From a virus: a stretch of DNA of 57,048 bases. Made by a program: the position numbers and the translations under genes. The notes under the pieces are model-generated. The model saw nothing but the letters and a program-made list of their open reading frames with translations. It searched no databases and was not told the origin of the DNA. Location of the stretch: positions 1 to 57,048 of the IMG/VR virus record IMGVR_UViG_3300046820_001085, one strand, 5' to 3'. Below, piece by piece: positions 33,616-41,066 of the stretch (within the stretch, counting starts at the first letter, position 1; every line of letters starts with the position of its first letter).

Positions 33616-36567
33616 TTAAGGCTTGCCTAATGTATATCCTTGACTGTCTAGATATGCTAATTTAGCGGCTATTCGATTCAATGCTTCAGCTATTGTAGTA
33701 GGAGCTGGACTTGCCCAGTTAGCCGGAACTGCCGGAGCATAGCTACTACTACCACCTAATACACTTGCGCCGGTACTATCAACAATATCACCACCTGCTG
33801 GCAATGTTAAATCACCATCTGTGCCAAACTTCCAAACGCTGACTGTGCCTTCATTGATGCTGGAACCAATTTCAACACCTTGTGTGCTTGGTCCATAAAG
33901 TCCTGGCATCTTAACATAGTTGTAGTCGTCACCAAAGTATAAATCTGTTGAACTATTTTGTCCTGCTGGCCGCATAATGTGGAAGTGACTTGGGCCGCCG
34001 GGTTCTGGCAATGCACCAAACTCTAAACCACCACGACTTGTTACCATGCTCACAACACCATTTGTGCCCACGCTGACTGAATAGTTGTTAGTACCGTCTG
34101 TGTTTGTTATTTCGCTGATTGTTACAGCAGGAGCACTATCACCATATAAGCTGCCGGTGACAGCAACGCCATCGCCGTCAAAGCCGCTACTGCTGTTGTC
34201 GTTGCCATAGCCACCGTCCTCTCCGCTAGTACCAATAATGTTAATGTCAGCACCTGTGGCAAATACGCCAAAAATACCTGCTTGGTAGGTAACAACATAG
34301 TCACCACCGCCAAAAGCACTTGCGCCGGTCACTACATTGCCATCGTTATAACTAATTTCTGTTTCCAAATTGGTGTGAATGGCATTAGCACCATCGTATT
34401 CATCATCGCCGCCGTCATCGATACTATAATCTGGCCATATTTCACTAGGACGAGGCAATGTACCTGTTACAGTATAACTTAGAATTGCGCCAAAGCTCAC
34501 GCCAGTAATTGTTACAGTAACATCGTTGTCGGGTGTTAGCAGAAAATTGCCATTAGCATCTTGAATTGTGTTACCTGGAATGACATGCACATCGTTGACT
34601 TCGTGTGTATTTGGTGCACCTTGTCCCCAACTGCCTAGGTCCAGCGTGTCGTTGTTCATGTTATAGGATATACCACTAAAGCCAGCACCATCACCAGTAG
34701 TGTACTGAGGACTGATACTAAATTGATTATTAACATCGAAGAACTCTAGGTCAACTTTTGGATTGGGGATGATTGTGTTAAAGTTACTAAAGTTAGCGTA
34801 GAATGCTGTCTTCATTTCTGCGACATTATTATAAGTGCCTTCGGTGCCACCGTCTAAAATAACATTGTCAATCACTGCTTCGACAAATGTTTTTAATGTT
34901 GTTGTTTGTGTTTGAACATCCCAATCGGAACCATCACCGATTACAACTAACATTGCTACAATATCACTGCCAGTTAATCCTGTTACTTGGAAGTCATCAC
35001 TGTTAGTAGATGTGTCAATGGCACTAGTTGGTGTAACTGTATCTTTGTAAATTACTAGCTTGTTGATGGGACCGTTGTTATCATCGCCGTTGTTATACAT
35101 TGTACCATAGTGTGCTCTAAAGCCTTTGTATGGTGCTAGTAATCCGTTGCTGCCAGTAGTTGCTGAGATTGTAACTGTGCCATCACTTGAATTTGTTGTA
35201 ATAGCAATACCATCTCCTGCAACTAATGCTAATTCATTACCGGCTTCGTCGGCTAATACATCATCTTGGCCAAGCACAGCTACTTTAGTAAATCCACCAG
35301 CACTACTACCGCCGCCTAACACAGAGTTGCCATTACTGTCTTTGATGTCGCCACCTGCAGGCAGTGTTAGATTACCATCTGCGCCAAATGTCCATTCGTT
35401 TTGGTCACCGCTAAAATCTGTAGTTAAGATAATGTCAGTTGGTCTCAGGCTAAACTGTGTAGTTCTGTTGCCTGACTCCACATCACGGTTTTGTAGGCTC
35501 AGGGTTACGCCGCCTGGCTCGCCTTCGACTGTGGGATTGAATACTCTAAGATTCAAATCATTACCTTGTTGAGCAAAGATATGCCCAGGTGTAGTTAAAT
35601 TACCATCAGTTTCAAAACGCCAAACATTTTGATCGCCACCATTGTTATCATTGGTGCCAATCTCAACACCGTATGCTGGATTTTGACCATATGCGGCTGG
35701 GCGTTGAAGAACATAGTTGTAGTCGTCGCCAAAGTACAAGTCTGTGCCACCGCTGCCATTTTCCCCCATGGGTCGCATAATGTGGAAGTGTGTTGGGCCA
35801 CCTGGTTCTGGCTGTGCACCAAACTCCAGACCGCCGCGAGCAGTTACCATAGTAACAACACCATTAGTAGCCACACTAACCGAGTATGTACCTATGCCAT
35901 CTGTGTTGGTAATTTCACTTATATTACCGCTACTACCACCAGGTGTCACCCATTCAGTGTTGTAATCATCGCCGTCAATTTTAGCAAGAACTTGTCCAGT
36001 TGTACCTCCTGTTGGCACACCTTGGCCAGGTGCTCCATCATTGCCAGGTGCTCCATCGTTGCCGTTCATACCTGCGGCTCCTGTATCGCCTTTTGGTCCC
36101 TGTGCGCCTGCGGCGCCATCATTACCAGCAGGTCCCGTGGTCAATGTTGGCTTGCCAGTTAAGTCAGCATAAGCACCTGAGAACAATGTTGGCTTGCCAG
36201 TTAAGTCAGCATAAGCACCTGAGAACAATGCTGGCTTGCCAGTTACAGCGGTCCAGGCAACACTGGTAATAAACCCACTGTCGTTTGTTAAGTCGCTTAC
36301 TTTACTTGGGATACTTGGTTTGCTTGTTAAGTCAGCGTAAGATCCGCTTGTAGCAACAGCGGCAAAGCTTGGCTTGCCTGTAATGCTACTCCAGCTAGTA
36401 GGGCCTCCGCCACCACTACCTCCACCATTGATTAGTTCACCACCTGGGGTACTTCCGTTGTGGAAGTACAAATATCCGTCTCTATAGGTGATTTCACCAA
36501 AACGTCCCAAGTGGTCGTCGGGTGTTGTGTCGTTCACCCTGAACGTATAAATTTTACGAGCTGTCAT
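33616..36567 (-). CDS. Collagen-like tail fibre with duplicated HFHIMRP modules
   Basis: This 983-residue fibre starts with an N-terminal segment typical of fibres (GEITYRDGYLYFHNGSTPGGE), then SSITGKPS/YADLTGKPT repeats, a collagen-like Gly-X-Y stretch (residues about 145-183) and two copies of a large module: 'ISEITNTDG-YSVSV-TNGVV-MVT-RGGLEFGA-PEPGGP-HFHIMRP' followed by DLYFGDDYNYV and W-F-TDG-LT-P (near 205-320 and 830-950). The HxH in each copy could bind metal, as in T4 gp12. It is expressed from a minus-strand late element and is separate from the main fibre block. Plus-strand open frames inside it are shadows. Confidence 0.88.
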   Translation of the reverse strand: MTARKIYTFRVNDTTPDDHLGRFGEITYRDGYLYFHNGSTPGGELINGGGSGGGGPTSWSSITGKPSFAAVATSGSYADLTSKPSIPSKVSDLTNDSGFITSVAWTAVTGKPALFSGAYADLTGKPTLFSGAYADLTGKPTLTTGPAGNDGAAGAQGPKGDTGAAGMNGNDGAPGNDGAPGQGVPTGGTTGQVLAKIDGDDYNTEWVTPGGSSGNISEITNTDGIGTYSVSVATNGVVTMVTARGGLEFGAQPEPGGPTHFHIMRPMGENGSGGTDLYFGDDYNYVLQRPAAYGQNPAYGVEIGTNDNNGGDQNVWRFETDGNLTTPGHIFAQQGNDLNLRVFNPTVEGEPGGVTLSLQNRDVESGNRTTQFSLRPTDIILTTDFSGDQNEWTFGADGNLTLPAGGDIKDSNGNSVLGGGSSAGGFTKVAVLGQDDVLADEAGNELALVAGDGIAITTNSSDGTVTISATTGSNGLLAPYKGFRAHYGTMYNNGDDNNGPINKLVIYKDTVTPTSAIDTSTNSDDFQVTGLTGSDIVAMLVVIGDGSDWDVQTQTTTLKTFVEAVIDNVILDGGTEGTYNNVAEMKTAFYANFSNFNTIIPNPKVDLEFFDVNNQFSISPQYTTGDGAGFSGISYNMNNDTLDLGSWGQGAPNTHEVNDVHVIPGNTIQDANGNFLLTPDNDVTVTITGVSFGAILSYTVTGTLPRPSEIWPDYSIDDGGDDEYDGANAIHTNLETEISYNDGNVVTGASAFGGGDYVVTYQAGIFGVFATGADINIIGTSGEDGGYGNDNSSSGFDGDGVAVTGSLYGDSAPAVTISEITNTDGTNNYSVSVGTNGVVSMVTSRGGLEFGALPEPGGPSHFHIMRPAGQNSSTDLYFGDDYNYVKMPGLYGPSTQGVEIGSSINEGTVSVWKFGTDGDLTLPAGGDIVDSTGASVLGGSSSYAPAVPANWASPAPTTIAEALNRIAAKLAYLDSQGYTLGKP
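36145..36228 (-). repeat. 42-bp tandem repeat in the fibre gene
   Basis: Two adjacent near-identical 42-bp units encode LFSGAYADLTGKPT twice (residues 114-141), with diverged copies before them. Such exact repeats allow slippage that changes fibre length. Confidence 0.8.
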
Positions 36568-36606
36568 ATAATTATGTCCTATTTTGCCAAAGAGATGGCG
36601 TCCATA

Positions 36607-36614
36607 TATTTATC
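36607..36614 (-). promoter_or_regulatory. Minus-strand late promoter element GATAAATA
   Basis: The plus strand TATTTATC is GATAAATA on the minus strand, 39 nt before the fibre ATG at 36567. A TAGGAC ribosome binding site follows in the leader. Confidence 0.6.
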
Positions 36615-36700
36615 ACTTTGCATTAGTTGGCTCATTTGTCCAGAATGACAGAAATTCATTGATTTGGCTATTGCTTTTTGACCACGATCATAAGTACAAT

Positions 36701-36734
36701 ACAACACATGCAAGACAATTCAAGCATGTGTTGT
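36701..36734 (+). promoter_or_regulatory. 11-bp inverted repeat immediately upstream of the gene 32 promoter
   Basis: ACAACACATGC, 12 nt, GCATGTGTTGT: a perfect dyad ending at the base before the -35 hexamer at 36735. It could be a regulator-binding operator. If an upstream weak promoter (TTGCTT at 36671, 18 nt, TACAAT at 36695) is used, it could also act as an RNA stem in the gene 32 leader. T4 gene 32 is autoregulated through leader RNA structure, so a parallel is tempting. Confidence 0.6.
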
Positions 36735-36763
36735 TTGACTCAATAGAGACAAAACACTAACAT
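36735..36763 (+). promoter_or_regulatory. Sigma70-like promoter for gene 32
   Basis: TTGACT (36735-36740), 17 nt, TAACAT (36758-36763). Predicted start near 36770, giving a short leader with AAAGGA before the ATG at 36790. Confidence 0.6.
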
Positions 36764-36789
36764 TGGCTAATATATAAAGGAAAAACATT

Positions 36790-37776
36790 ATGGCTTCATT
36801 AGCAGAAATCCGCGCTCGCTTAGCCGAGCAAGCACAAAAATCCGGTGGTACTCAGCAGGGTACAGGCGATAACGCAATTTACGCACACTGGAATATCCCC
36901 GAAGGTACATCCGCAACGCTACGCTTCCTCCCAGATGGTGACGAAAGCAATACTTTCTTCTGGAAAGAGCGTCAGATGATCAAGATCGAGTTCCCAGGTG
37001 TTAAGGGACAAGACGAAAGCAAGAAAGTTGTTGTACAAGTTCCTTGCGTTGAGATGTGGGGCGAGACTTGCCCAATCCATGCTCAAATCCGTCCTTGGTT
37101 CAAAGATCCAAATATGGAAACACTGGGACGCAAGTATTGGAAGAAACGCAGTTATGTTTTCCAGGGCTTTGTTGTCAACAGCCCAATGGAAGAACAAAGC
37201 ACACCAGAAAATCCAATCCGTCGCTTCATCATCAGCCCACAGATCTTTACCTTGATCAAGCAAGCATTGATGGATCCAGACATGGAAGAATTGCCAACAG
37301 ACTACATGCGTGGCACTGACTTCCGTCTTAACAAGACACAAAAAGGTGGCTATGCTGACTACTCTACAAGTGGCTGGGCACGTAAAGAACGTGGCTTAAA
37401 CGAAGATGAGTTGCAGGCAATTGCCCAACACAACTTGTTCAACTTGAACGACTTTATGCCCAAGCGTCCTGGTACTGATGAGCTTCGTGCTATCGTTGAG
37501 ATGTTTGAAGCGTCAGTTGATGGTCAGTTGTATGATCCAGAAAAGTGGAGCAAGTTTTACCGTCCAAGTGGCGTTCAGATTGCCAACGCAACTGGCGCAG
37601 TCGCAGATCCGGATGAGGACACAGTAGCAAGCAAGCCGGCACCTGTTGCGGCCCGCCCTGCTCCAATTCCAGCACCTGCTCCACAGGCAACAACCACAGC
37701 CGCACCTGCCGCTGACGCAGGCGGTAAGCCCAGCGTTGACGACATCCTAAAGATGATTCGTAATCGTTCAAATTAA
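36790..37776 (+). CDS. 32: Single-stranded DNA-binding protein (gp32-like)
   Basis: This 328-residue protein shows the gp32 order: basic N-terminal self-association region (MASLAEIRARLAEQ), OB-fold core with YAHWNIPEGTSATLRFLPDG and a zinc-type patch (C86, C94, H97 in PCVEMWGETCPIH), KRSYVFQGFVV, and a C-terminal part that is Pro/Ala-rich before a short KPSVDDILKMIRNR end. In T4 the zinc ligands are His64, Cys77, Cys87 and Cys90; here three of four are evident. It coats ssDNA for replication, recombination and repair. Own promoter upstream and terminator downstream. Confidence 0.93.
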   Translation: MASLAEIRARLAEQAQKSGGTQQGTGDNAIYAHWNIPEGTSATLRFLPDGDESNTFFWKERQMIKIEFPGVKGQDESKKVVVQVPCVEMWGETCPIHAQIRPWFKDPNMETLGRKYWKKRSYVFQGFVVNSPMEEQSTPENPIRRFIISPQIFTLIKQALMDPDMEELPTDYMRGTDFRLNKTQKGGYADYSTSGWARKERGLNEDELQAIAQHNLFNLNDFMPKRPGTDELRAIVEMFEASVDGQLYDPEKWSKFYRPSGVQIANATGAVADPDEDTVASKPAPVAARPAPIPAPAPQATTTAAPAADAGGKPSVDDILKMIRNRSN

Positions 37777-37786
37777 TTGAACACAA

Positions 37787-37813
37787 AAGAGGGTAGTGAC
37801 CTGCCCTCTTCTT
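37787..37813 (+). terminator. Terminator after gene 32
   Basis: AAGAGGGTAG-TGAC-CTGCCCTCTT followed by CTT forms a 10-bp stem (one T-G wobble) directly after the gene. It may attenuate read-through into uvsX, which starts at 37833. Confidence 0.75.
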
Positions 37814-37832
37814 CATCTATAAGGATAATAAA

Positions 37833-38906
37833 ATGGCAAAAGCATTTGATGTCTCTAAATTTCGCAAGAGCATTACAAAATCAATTGAAGGCCTATCAGT
37901 AGGCTTTAACGACCCAACAGATTGGGTATCAACAAACAACTTTGCACTCAACTACCTGATCAGCGGTAGCTTTACCAATGGCATTCCATTAGGCAAGGTA
38001 ACAGTATTTGCTGGCGAGTCTGGTGCAGGTAAATCATTTATCTGTTCAGGTAACTTGGTTGCCAACGCACAAAAGCAAGGTATCTTCCCAATCTTAATTG
38101 ATACAGAAAACGCCCTGGATGAGAAGTGGTTACACGCACTTGGTGTAGACACAGCCGACGATAAGTTGTTAAAACTCAATATGGCCATGATTGACGACGT
38201 TGCTAAGATGATTAGCGAATTTGTTACGCAATACAAAGCCATGCCAGAAGACCAACGTCCCAAAGTCTTGTTTGTACTTGACTCGTTAGGTATGTTGCTA
38301 ACACCAACTGACGTTAACCAGTTTAACGCAGGTGATATGAAAGGTGACATGGGTCGTAAGCCTAAAGCACTTACAGCACTGGTTCGTAATTGTGTTAATA
38401 TGTTTGGTGACTTGAACTTAGGTTTGGTTGCTACTAACCACACATACGCATCACAAGATATGTTTGATCCAGATGACAAGATCTCCGGTGGTCAAGGCTT
38501 TATCTATGCCAGCAGTATCGTTGTAGCTATGCGTAAGTTAAAGCTCAAGGAAGACGAAGATGGCAACAAGATTTCAGAAGTTAAAGGTATTCGTGCCGCA
38601 TGTAAAATCATGAAGACACGTTATGCTAAACCTTTTGAATCAGTGCAAGTTAAGATTCCTTATGAAACAGGTATGAACCCCTACTCAGGCTTAACTGACT
38701 TAATCGAAGCCAAAGGCATGTTGAAGAAAGAAGGCAATAGTCTTGTTTACACAACAGCCGAAGGTGAGATTATTAAGAAGTTCCGTAAAGGTTGGGAACG
38801 CAATGACGACGGCTGTTTGGATACAGTAATGGCAAATATTACTGCTAATCCACATATCTTTGACAAGTCCGTTGCTGTAGAAGCTCCTGAAACAGTCGAG
38901 GAATAA
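37833..38906 (+). CDS. uvsX: RecA-like recombinase UvsX
   Basis: This 357-residue protein has Walker A GESGAGKS (61-68), a Glu/Asp-rich LIDTENALDEKW segment, Walker B VLFVLD (145-150) and VATNHTYASQDMFDPDDKISGGQG with the L2-like loop. T4 UvsX is 391 aa. It forms filaments on gp32-coated ssDNA and drives strand exchange, recombination-dependent replication and repair. The last base directly abuts the next start. UvsY and UvsW homologues follow within 4 kb, so the recombination set is complete. Confidence 0.96.
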   Translation: MAKAFDVSKFRKSITKSIEGLSVGFNDPTDWVSTNNFALNYLISGSFTNGIPLGKVTVFAGESGAGKSFICSGNLVANAQKQGIFPILIDTENALDEKWLHALGVDTADDKLLKLNMAMIDDVAKMISEFVTQYKAMPEDQRPKVLFVLDSLGMLLTPTDVNQFNAGDMKGDMGRKPKALTALVRNCVNMFGDLNLGLVATNHTYASQDMFDPDDKISGGQGFIYASSIVVAMRKLKLKEDEDGNKISEVKGIRAACKIMKTRYAKPFESVQVKIPYETGMNPYSGLTDLIEAKGMLKKEGNSLVYTTAEGEIIKKFRKGWERNDDGCLDTVMANITANPHIFDKSVAVEAPETVEE

Positions 38907-39344
38907 ATGTCATTTGACCATGAATCATGGTTGAGAACGCAAGGTGTAAAGATCATTGGTCGGCACACCTTGCGCCGCACAGTTAATCCTGGCTACATGG
39001 ACTGGGGCAGTAATTGGGTTGATGGCCGCATTGACTGGTCAGCTGAGCGATACACAGTACACGAAGAACAAGTATACCAGGTTGAACTTGATCAACAGAC
39101 CATTGAGCGGCTTGAACGCATGGAAGCTGACATACATCACGCTATCGACTATGCCAATCGCAAATATCATACAGCTCGAGGTTCGAGCGGATACAACGGC
39201 GGCCCAAGTGATGTAACTCAATTTTTTATTGACAACAAAGAACGTCACGAGGAATTGCTTAAAGAAAACTCAATGTACCGAGATGCTTGGAAACAGTTTC
39301 AATCCATTCGTGTCTTACTTGGTGAAAGTCCTCATTGGCCTTAA
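38907..39344 (+). CDS. Hypothetical protein after uvsX
   Basis: This 145-residue protein begins at the base after the uvsX stop; GAGGAATAA provides the ribosome binding site. N-terminal aromatic-rich segment (PGYMDWGSNWVDGRIDW) and a C-terminal helical region (LDQQTIERLERMEADIHHAIDYANRKYH). No metal or nucleotide motif is clear. Probably translated with uvsX; function unknown. Confidence 0.65.
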   Translation: MSFDHESWLRTQGVKIIGRHTLRRTVNPGYMDWGSNWVDGRIDWSAERYTVHEEQVYQVELDQQTIERLERMEADIHHAIDYANRKYHTARGSSGYNGGPSDVTQFFIDNKERHEELLKENSMYRDAWKQFQSIRVLLGESPHWP

Positions 39345-39363
39345 CAGCAACTTGTGCTATAAT
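39335..39363 (+). promoter_or_regulatory. Sigma70-type promoter placed for a leaderless transcript
   Basis: TTGGCC (39335-39340), 17 nt, perfect TATAAT (39358-39363). The expected +1 (7 nt after the last T) is 39370, the A of the next ATG. Confidence 0.65.
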
Positions 39364-39369
39364 AGTCAT

Positions 39370-39582
39370 ATGCAACTTAAACTCTTGATCGAACAACTGC
39401 AAACGCTATATGAAGCTGAAATGGTTCATGCAGATGTTATGGGTGAACCAGAAATTATGATTGACTGTTTTAAGAAAGTTGAACAAGGTGTATTTCACTA
39501 TGCTGGCTTTAATGATCAAATAAAGATTGAAAGAAGCATTGATGGGGTATATCCTATACTAAGTGGGTTTACAGATGATTAA
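39370..39582 (+). CDS. Small acidic protein from a leaderless-type promoter
   Basis: The protein is 70 residues from ATG 39370. A longer in-frame form beginning at 39229 overlaps the upstream gene out of frame and was rejected because the promoter -10 box lies inside it. Sequence MQLKLLIEQLQTLYEAEMVHADVMGEPE... with a compact alpha/beta look. Its stop overlaps the cupin start by 8 nt. Small proteins of this type (acidic, 60-80 aa) are common among phage early genes; function unknown. Confidence 0.65.
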   Translation: MQLKLLIEQLQTLYEAEMVHADVMGEPEIMIDCFKKVEQGVFHYAGFNDQIKIERSIDGVYPILSGFTDD

Positions 39583-40030
39583 AAAACTTATGCAACGGTT
39601 AGGCCGCCATAGAATTATCTTGGATAGGCAAAGCAATGAACCATTGCTTGAACGTTACTATGTGTTCCTAAAGGATCGCACATGGTTCCCGTTTAACATC
39701 TTTGTGCATAAGTTTCTTAAAAGTGATCCTGACGATGTTCATGATCATCCGTGGCCTTATGCCACACTAATATTGAAAGGTGGATACTATGAATGGATTC
39801 CTCAATTTGACAAGCAGGGCAACAAGTTCAGTGAAATCGCTGTATGGCGAGGACCCGGCAGTTTTCGTGTATGTGGCGCTAACAGCTATCATCGTATTGA
39901 GCTTGATCCTAGCGTAGAGTGCTGGACAATGTTCATGCCCGGCCCGCAAAAACGTGAATGGGGTTTCTTAGTAAAGAACAAATGGGTTCACAACGAAGAA
40001 TATCTCACTCAAATGGCAAAACAAAAATAA
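39575..40030 (+). CDS. Cupin-like metal-binding protein
   Basis: The protein is 151 residues from the ATG at 39575 (a GTG at 39563 is in frame but lacks support). Core: DDVHDHPWPYATLILKGGYYEW, then WRGPGSFRVCGANSYHRIEL and CWTMFMPGP. His56, His58, a downstream Glu (about E73) and His106 fit the two cupin motifs G-x5-H-x-H-x3,4-E and G-x-H. Cupins include dioxygenases, epimerases and sensors; the substrate is unknown. It lies between recombination genes and could modify host metabolites or nucleotides. Confidence 0.75.
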   Translation: MIKKLMQRLGRHRIILDRQSNEPLLERYYVFLKDRTWFPFNIFVHKFLKSDPDDVHDHPWPYATLILKGGYYEWIPQFDKQGNKFSEIAVWRGPGSFRVCGANSYHRIELDPSVECWTMFMPGPQKREWGFLVKNKWVHNEEYLTQMAKQK

Positions 40031-40079
40031 CTGATTGACTAAGTATCGCAGTCAACTAAATGACAAAAACGGAGATTAC

Positions 40080-40319
40080 ATGATAATGAATGATTCAGGA
40101 GAAATGCTGGTGCAGATGTGGCTAGCTTTAAAACCATACATTGACAAGAAAGAACGATCTGATGCTGCCTTGGCATTTTTACATGCCGCAGGCGATTATT
40201 TAGATTTAGAAGTTGCCCGTGAAGATGGTGAAGGTTCTGATAGCTCGCTTGATTCAGCATTTGCTGAAATCTTAGGCGATGAGGAAGTTGAAGAAGACGA
40301 ATCTGAAGAAGACTATTAA
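40080..40319 (+). CDS. Small acidic protein upstream of uvsY
   Basis: The protein is 79 residues from ATG 40080 with ACGGAGA upstream; an in-frame TTG at 40035 was rejected. A helical first half (MWLALKPYIDKKERSDAALAFLHAAGDYLDLE) precedes a very acidic tail (DEEVEEDESEEDY). Its last base is the first base of the next start. The acidic tail resembles DNA mimics or partners of DNA-binding proteins; function unknown. Confidence 0.7.
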   Translation: MIMNDSGEMLVQMWLALKPYIDKKERSDAALAFLHAAGDYLDLEVAREDGEGSDSSLDSAFAEILGDEEVEEDESEEDY

Positions 40320-40780
40320 TGAGTCAATGGTATAGAAAAGTTGTTGCTGATCTAAGTTGCCTTCCGGACTGTATCGAATGGTTTGAAGGCGAGCTTATTC
40401 AAGGCCGCATGGAATTAAAAATAGTCGGCAGCCTTGAAAAGGCCAGTAGAGAAATGCCAGGTATTGTTGAATACAGATTCAACCAGCTACAAGAAATTGA
40501 AGCTATACTTGAACAACTTAATATCCAACTTCGCAAAATTCGTAGTGCCAAGTTTAGACAGTTCACTGAACATTACAATCGTGCGCTAACAAGTCGTGAC
40601 GCAGAAAAGTATGTAGATGGCGAACCAGAAGTATGTGACATGGATGCCATTGTAAATGAGTTTGCTCTTGTTCGTAACAAGTTCTTGGGGCTTACAAAAG
40701 CACTTGACATCAAGCAATGGCAGTTGTCTAATGTTGTAAAACTGAGGGTAGCGGGCATGGAAGACGCAGAATTACGCTAA
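40319..40780 (+). CDS. uvsY: Recombination mediator UvsY-like
   Basis: This 153-residue helical protein has the UvsY layout: long helices with IVEYRFNQLQEIEAILEQLNIQLRKIRSAKF, a 'EHYNRALTSRDAEKYVDGEPEV' linker that parallels the D-I-x-K-Y-I-D-x-D segment of UvsY proteins, and a C-terminal helix with VRNKFLGLTKALDIKQWQLSNVVKLRVAG resembling the Phe/Gln-Ile-Lys-Asn end. T4 UvsY is 137 aa and loads UvsX on gp32-coated DNA. Position after uvsX supports it. Followed by a strong terminator. Confidence 0.7.
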   Translation: MSQWYRKVVADLSCLPDCIEWFEGELIQGRMELKIVGSLEKASREMPGIVEYRFNQLQEIEAILEQLNIQLRKIRSAKFRQFTEHYNRALTSRDAEKYVDGEPEVCDMDAIVNEFALVRNKFLGLTKALDIKQWQLSNVVKLRVAGMEDAELR

Positions 40781-40806
40781 TCTGCTTAAAAAATAGACAA
40801 TTTTTA

Positions 40807-40831
40807 GGGTAGTACTTAGTACTACCTTTTT
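40807..40831 (+). terminator. Rho-independent terminator after uvsY
   Basis: GGTAGTAC-TTA-GTACTACC followed by TTTTT is an 8-bp perfect stem with a T-run, 27 nt after the stop. Confidence 0.88.
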
Positions 40832-40843
40832 GTGGCTTAAAAA

Positions 40844-40888
40844 CCACAAAATTTACTATGGTATTCCCACAAAATTTACTTTGGTATT
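40844..40888 (+). repeat. 22-bp direct repeat, 23-bp period, upstream of a consensus promoter
   Basis: CCACAAAATTTACTATGGTATT (40844-40865) and the same with one change, A to T at the 15th base (40867-40888), lie in tandem 10 bp before the -35 box at 40899. The 23-bp period is about two helical turns, so two bound protein units would sit on one face of the DNA. Probable operator or activator site. Confidence 0.75.
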
Positions 40889-40898
40889 GTAAAATCAG

Positions 40899-40927
40899 TT
40901 GACATTTGGCTCAAGACCGCTTATAAT
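40899..40927 (+). promoter_or_regulatory. Perfect sigma70 promoter
   Basis: TTGACA (40899-40904), 17 nt, TATAAT (40922-40927). Expected +1 is 40934, the first base of a 13-codon open frame. Confidence 0.85.
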
Positions 40928-40933
40928 CAATAC

Positions 40934-40975
40934 ATGGACAGCAAAAAAGAGGGCAAAACAACCCGTGTTGCTTAA
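40934..40975 (+). CDS. Leaderless 13-codon minigene
   Basis: The ATG at the predicted transcription start opens MDSKKEGKTTRVA and a TAA stop. It is basic and hydrophilic. It sits between two sigma70 promoters in the control region of the AAA+ gene. It may be a leader peptide whose translation sets expression downstream, or a fortuitous frame. There is no Shine-Dalgarno, so only leaderless initiation could use it. I know no homologue. Confidence 0.35.
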   Translation: MDSKKEGKTTRVA

Positions 40976-40997
40976 AAACAACATAACAAAAAAGAGG

Positions 40998-41026
40998 TTG
41001 CAAAGTGTCCCAAAAGCGCATATAAT
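40998..41026 (+). promoter_or_regulatory. Second sigma70 promoter of the AAA+ gene
   Basis: TTGCAA (40998-41003), 17 nt, TATAAT (41021-41026). Predicted start near 41033, giving a 34-nt leader with AAAGGAA before the ATG at 41067. Confidence 0.75.
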
Positions 41027-41066
41027 AGACAGTATTGTTAAACCATTCCACGCAAAGGAAATTAAA

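Noticed and set aside
35126-35572. 148-aa and neighbouring plus-strand frames opposite the minus-strand fibre
   Set aside because: Antisense shadows of Gly/Asp-rich fibre repeats; no promoter or Shine-Dalgarno.
39229-39369. Longer form (117 aa) of the small gene after 38907
   Set aside because: The extension overlaps the previous gene out of frame and covers a TATAAT-type promoter; the start at 39370 is better placed.
40899-41066. In-frame upstream extension of the AAA+ gene (407-aa form)
   Set aside because: It starts at a TTG that is part of the -35 box and runs through both promoters; ATG 41067 has a good ribosome binding site.
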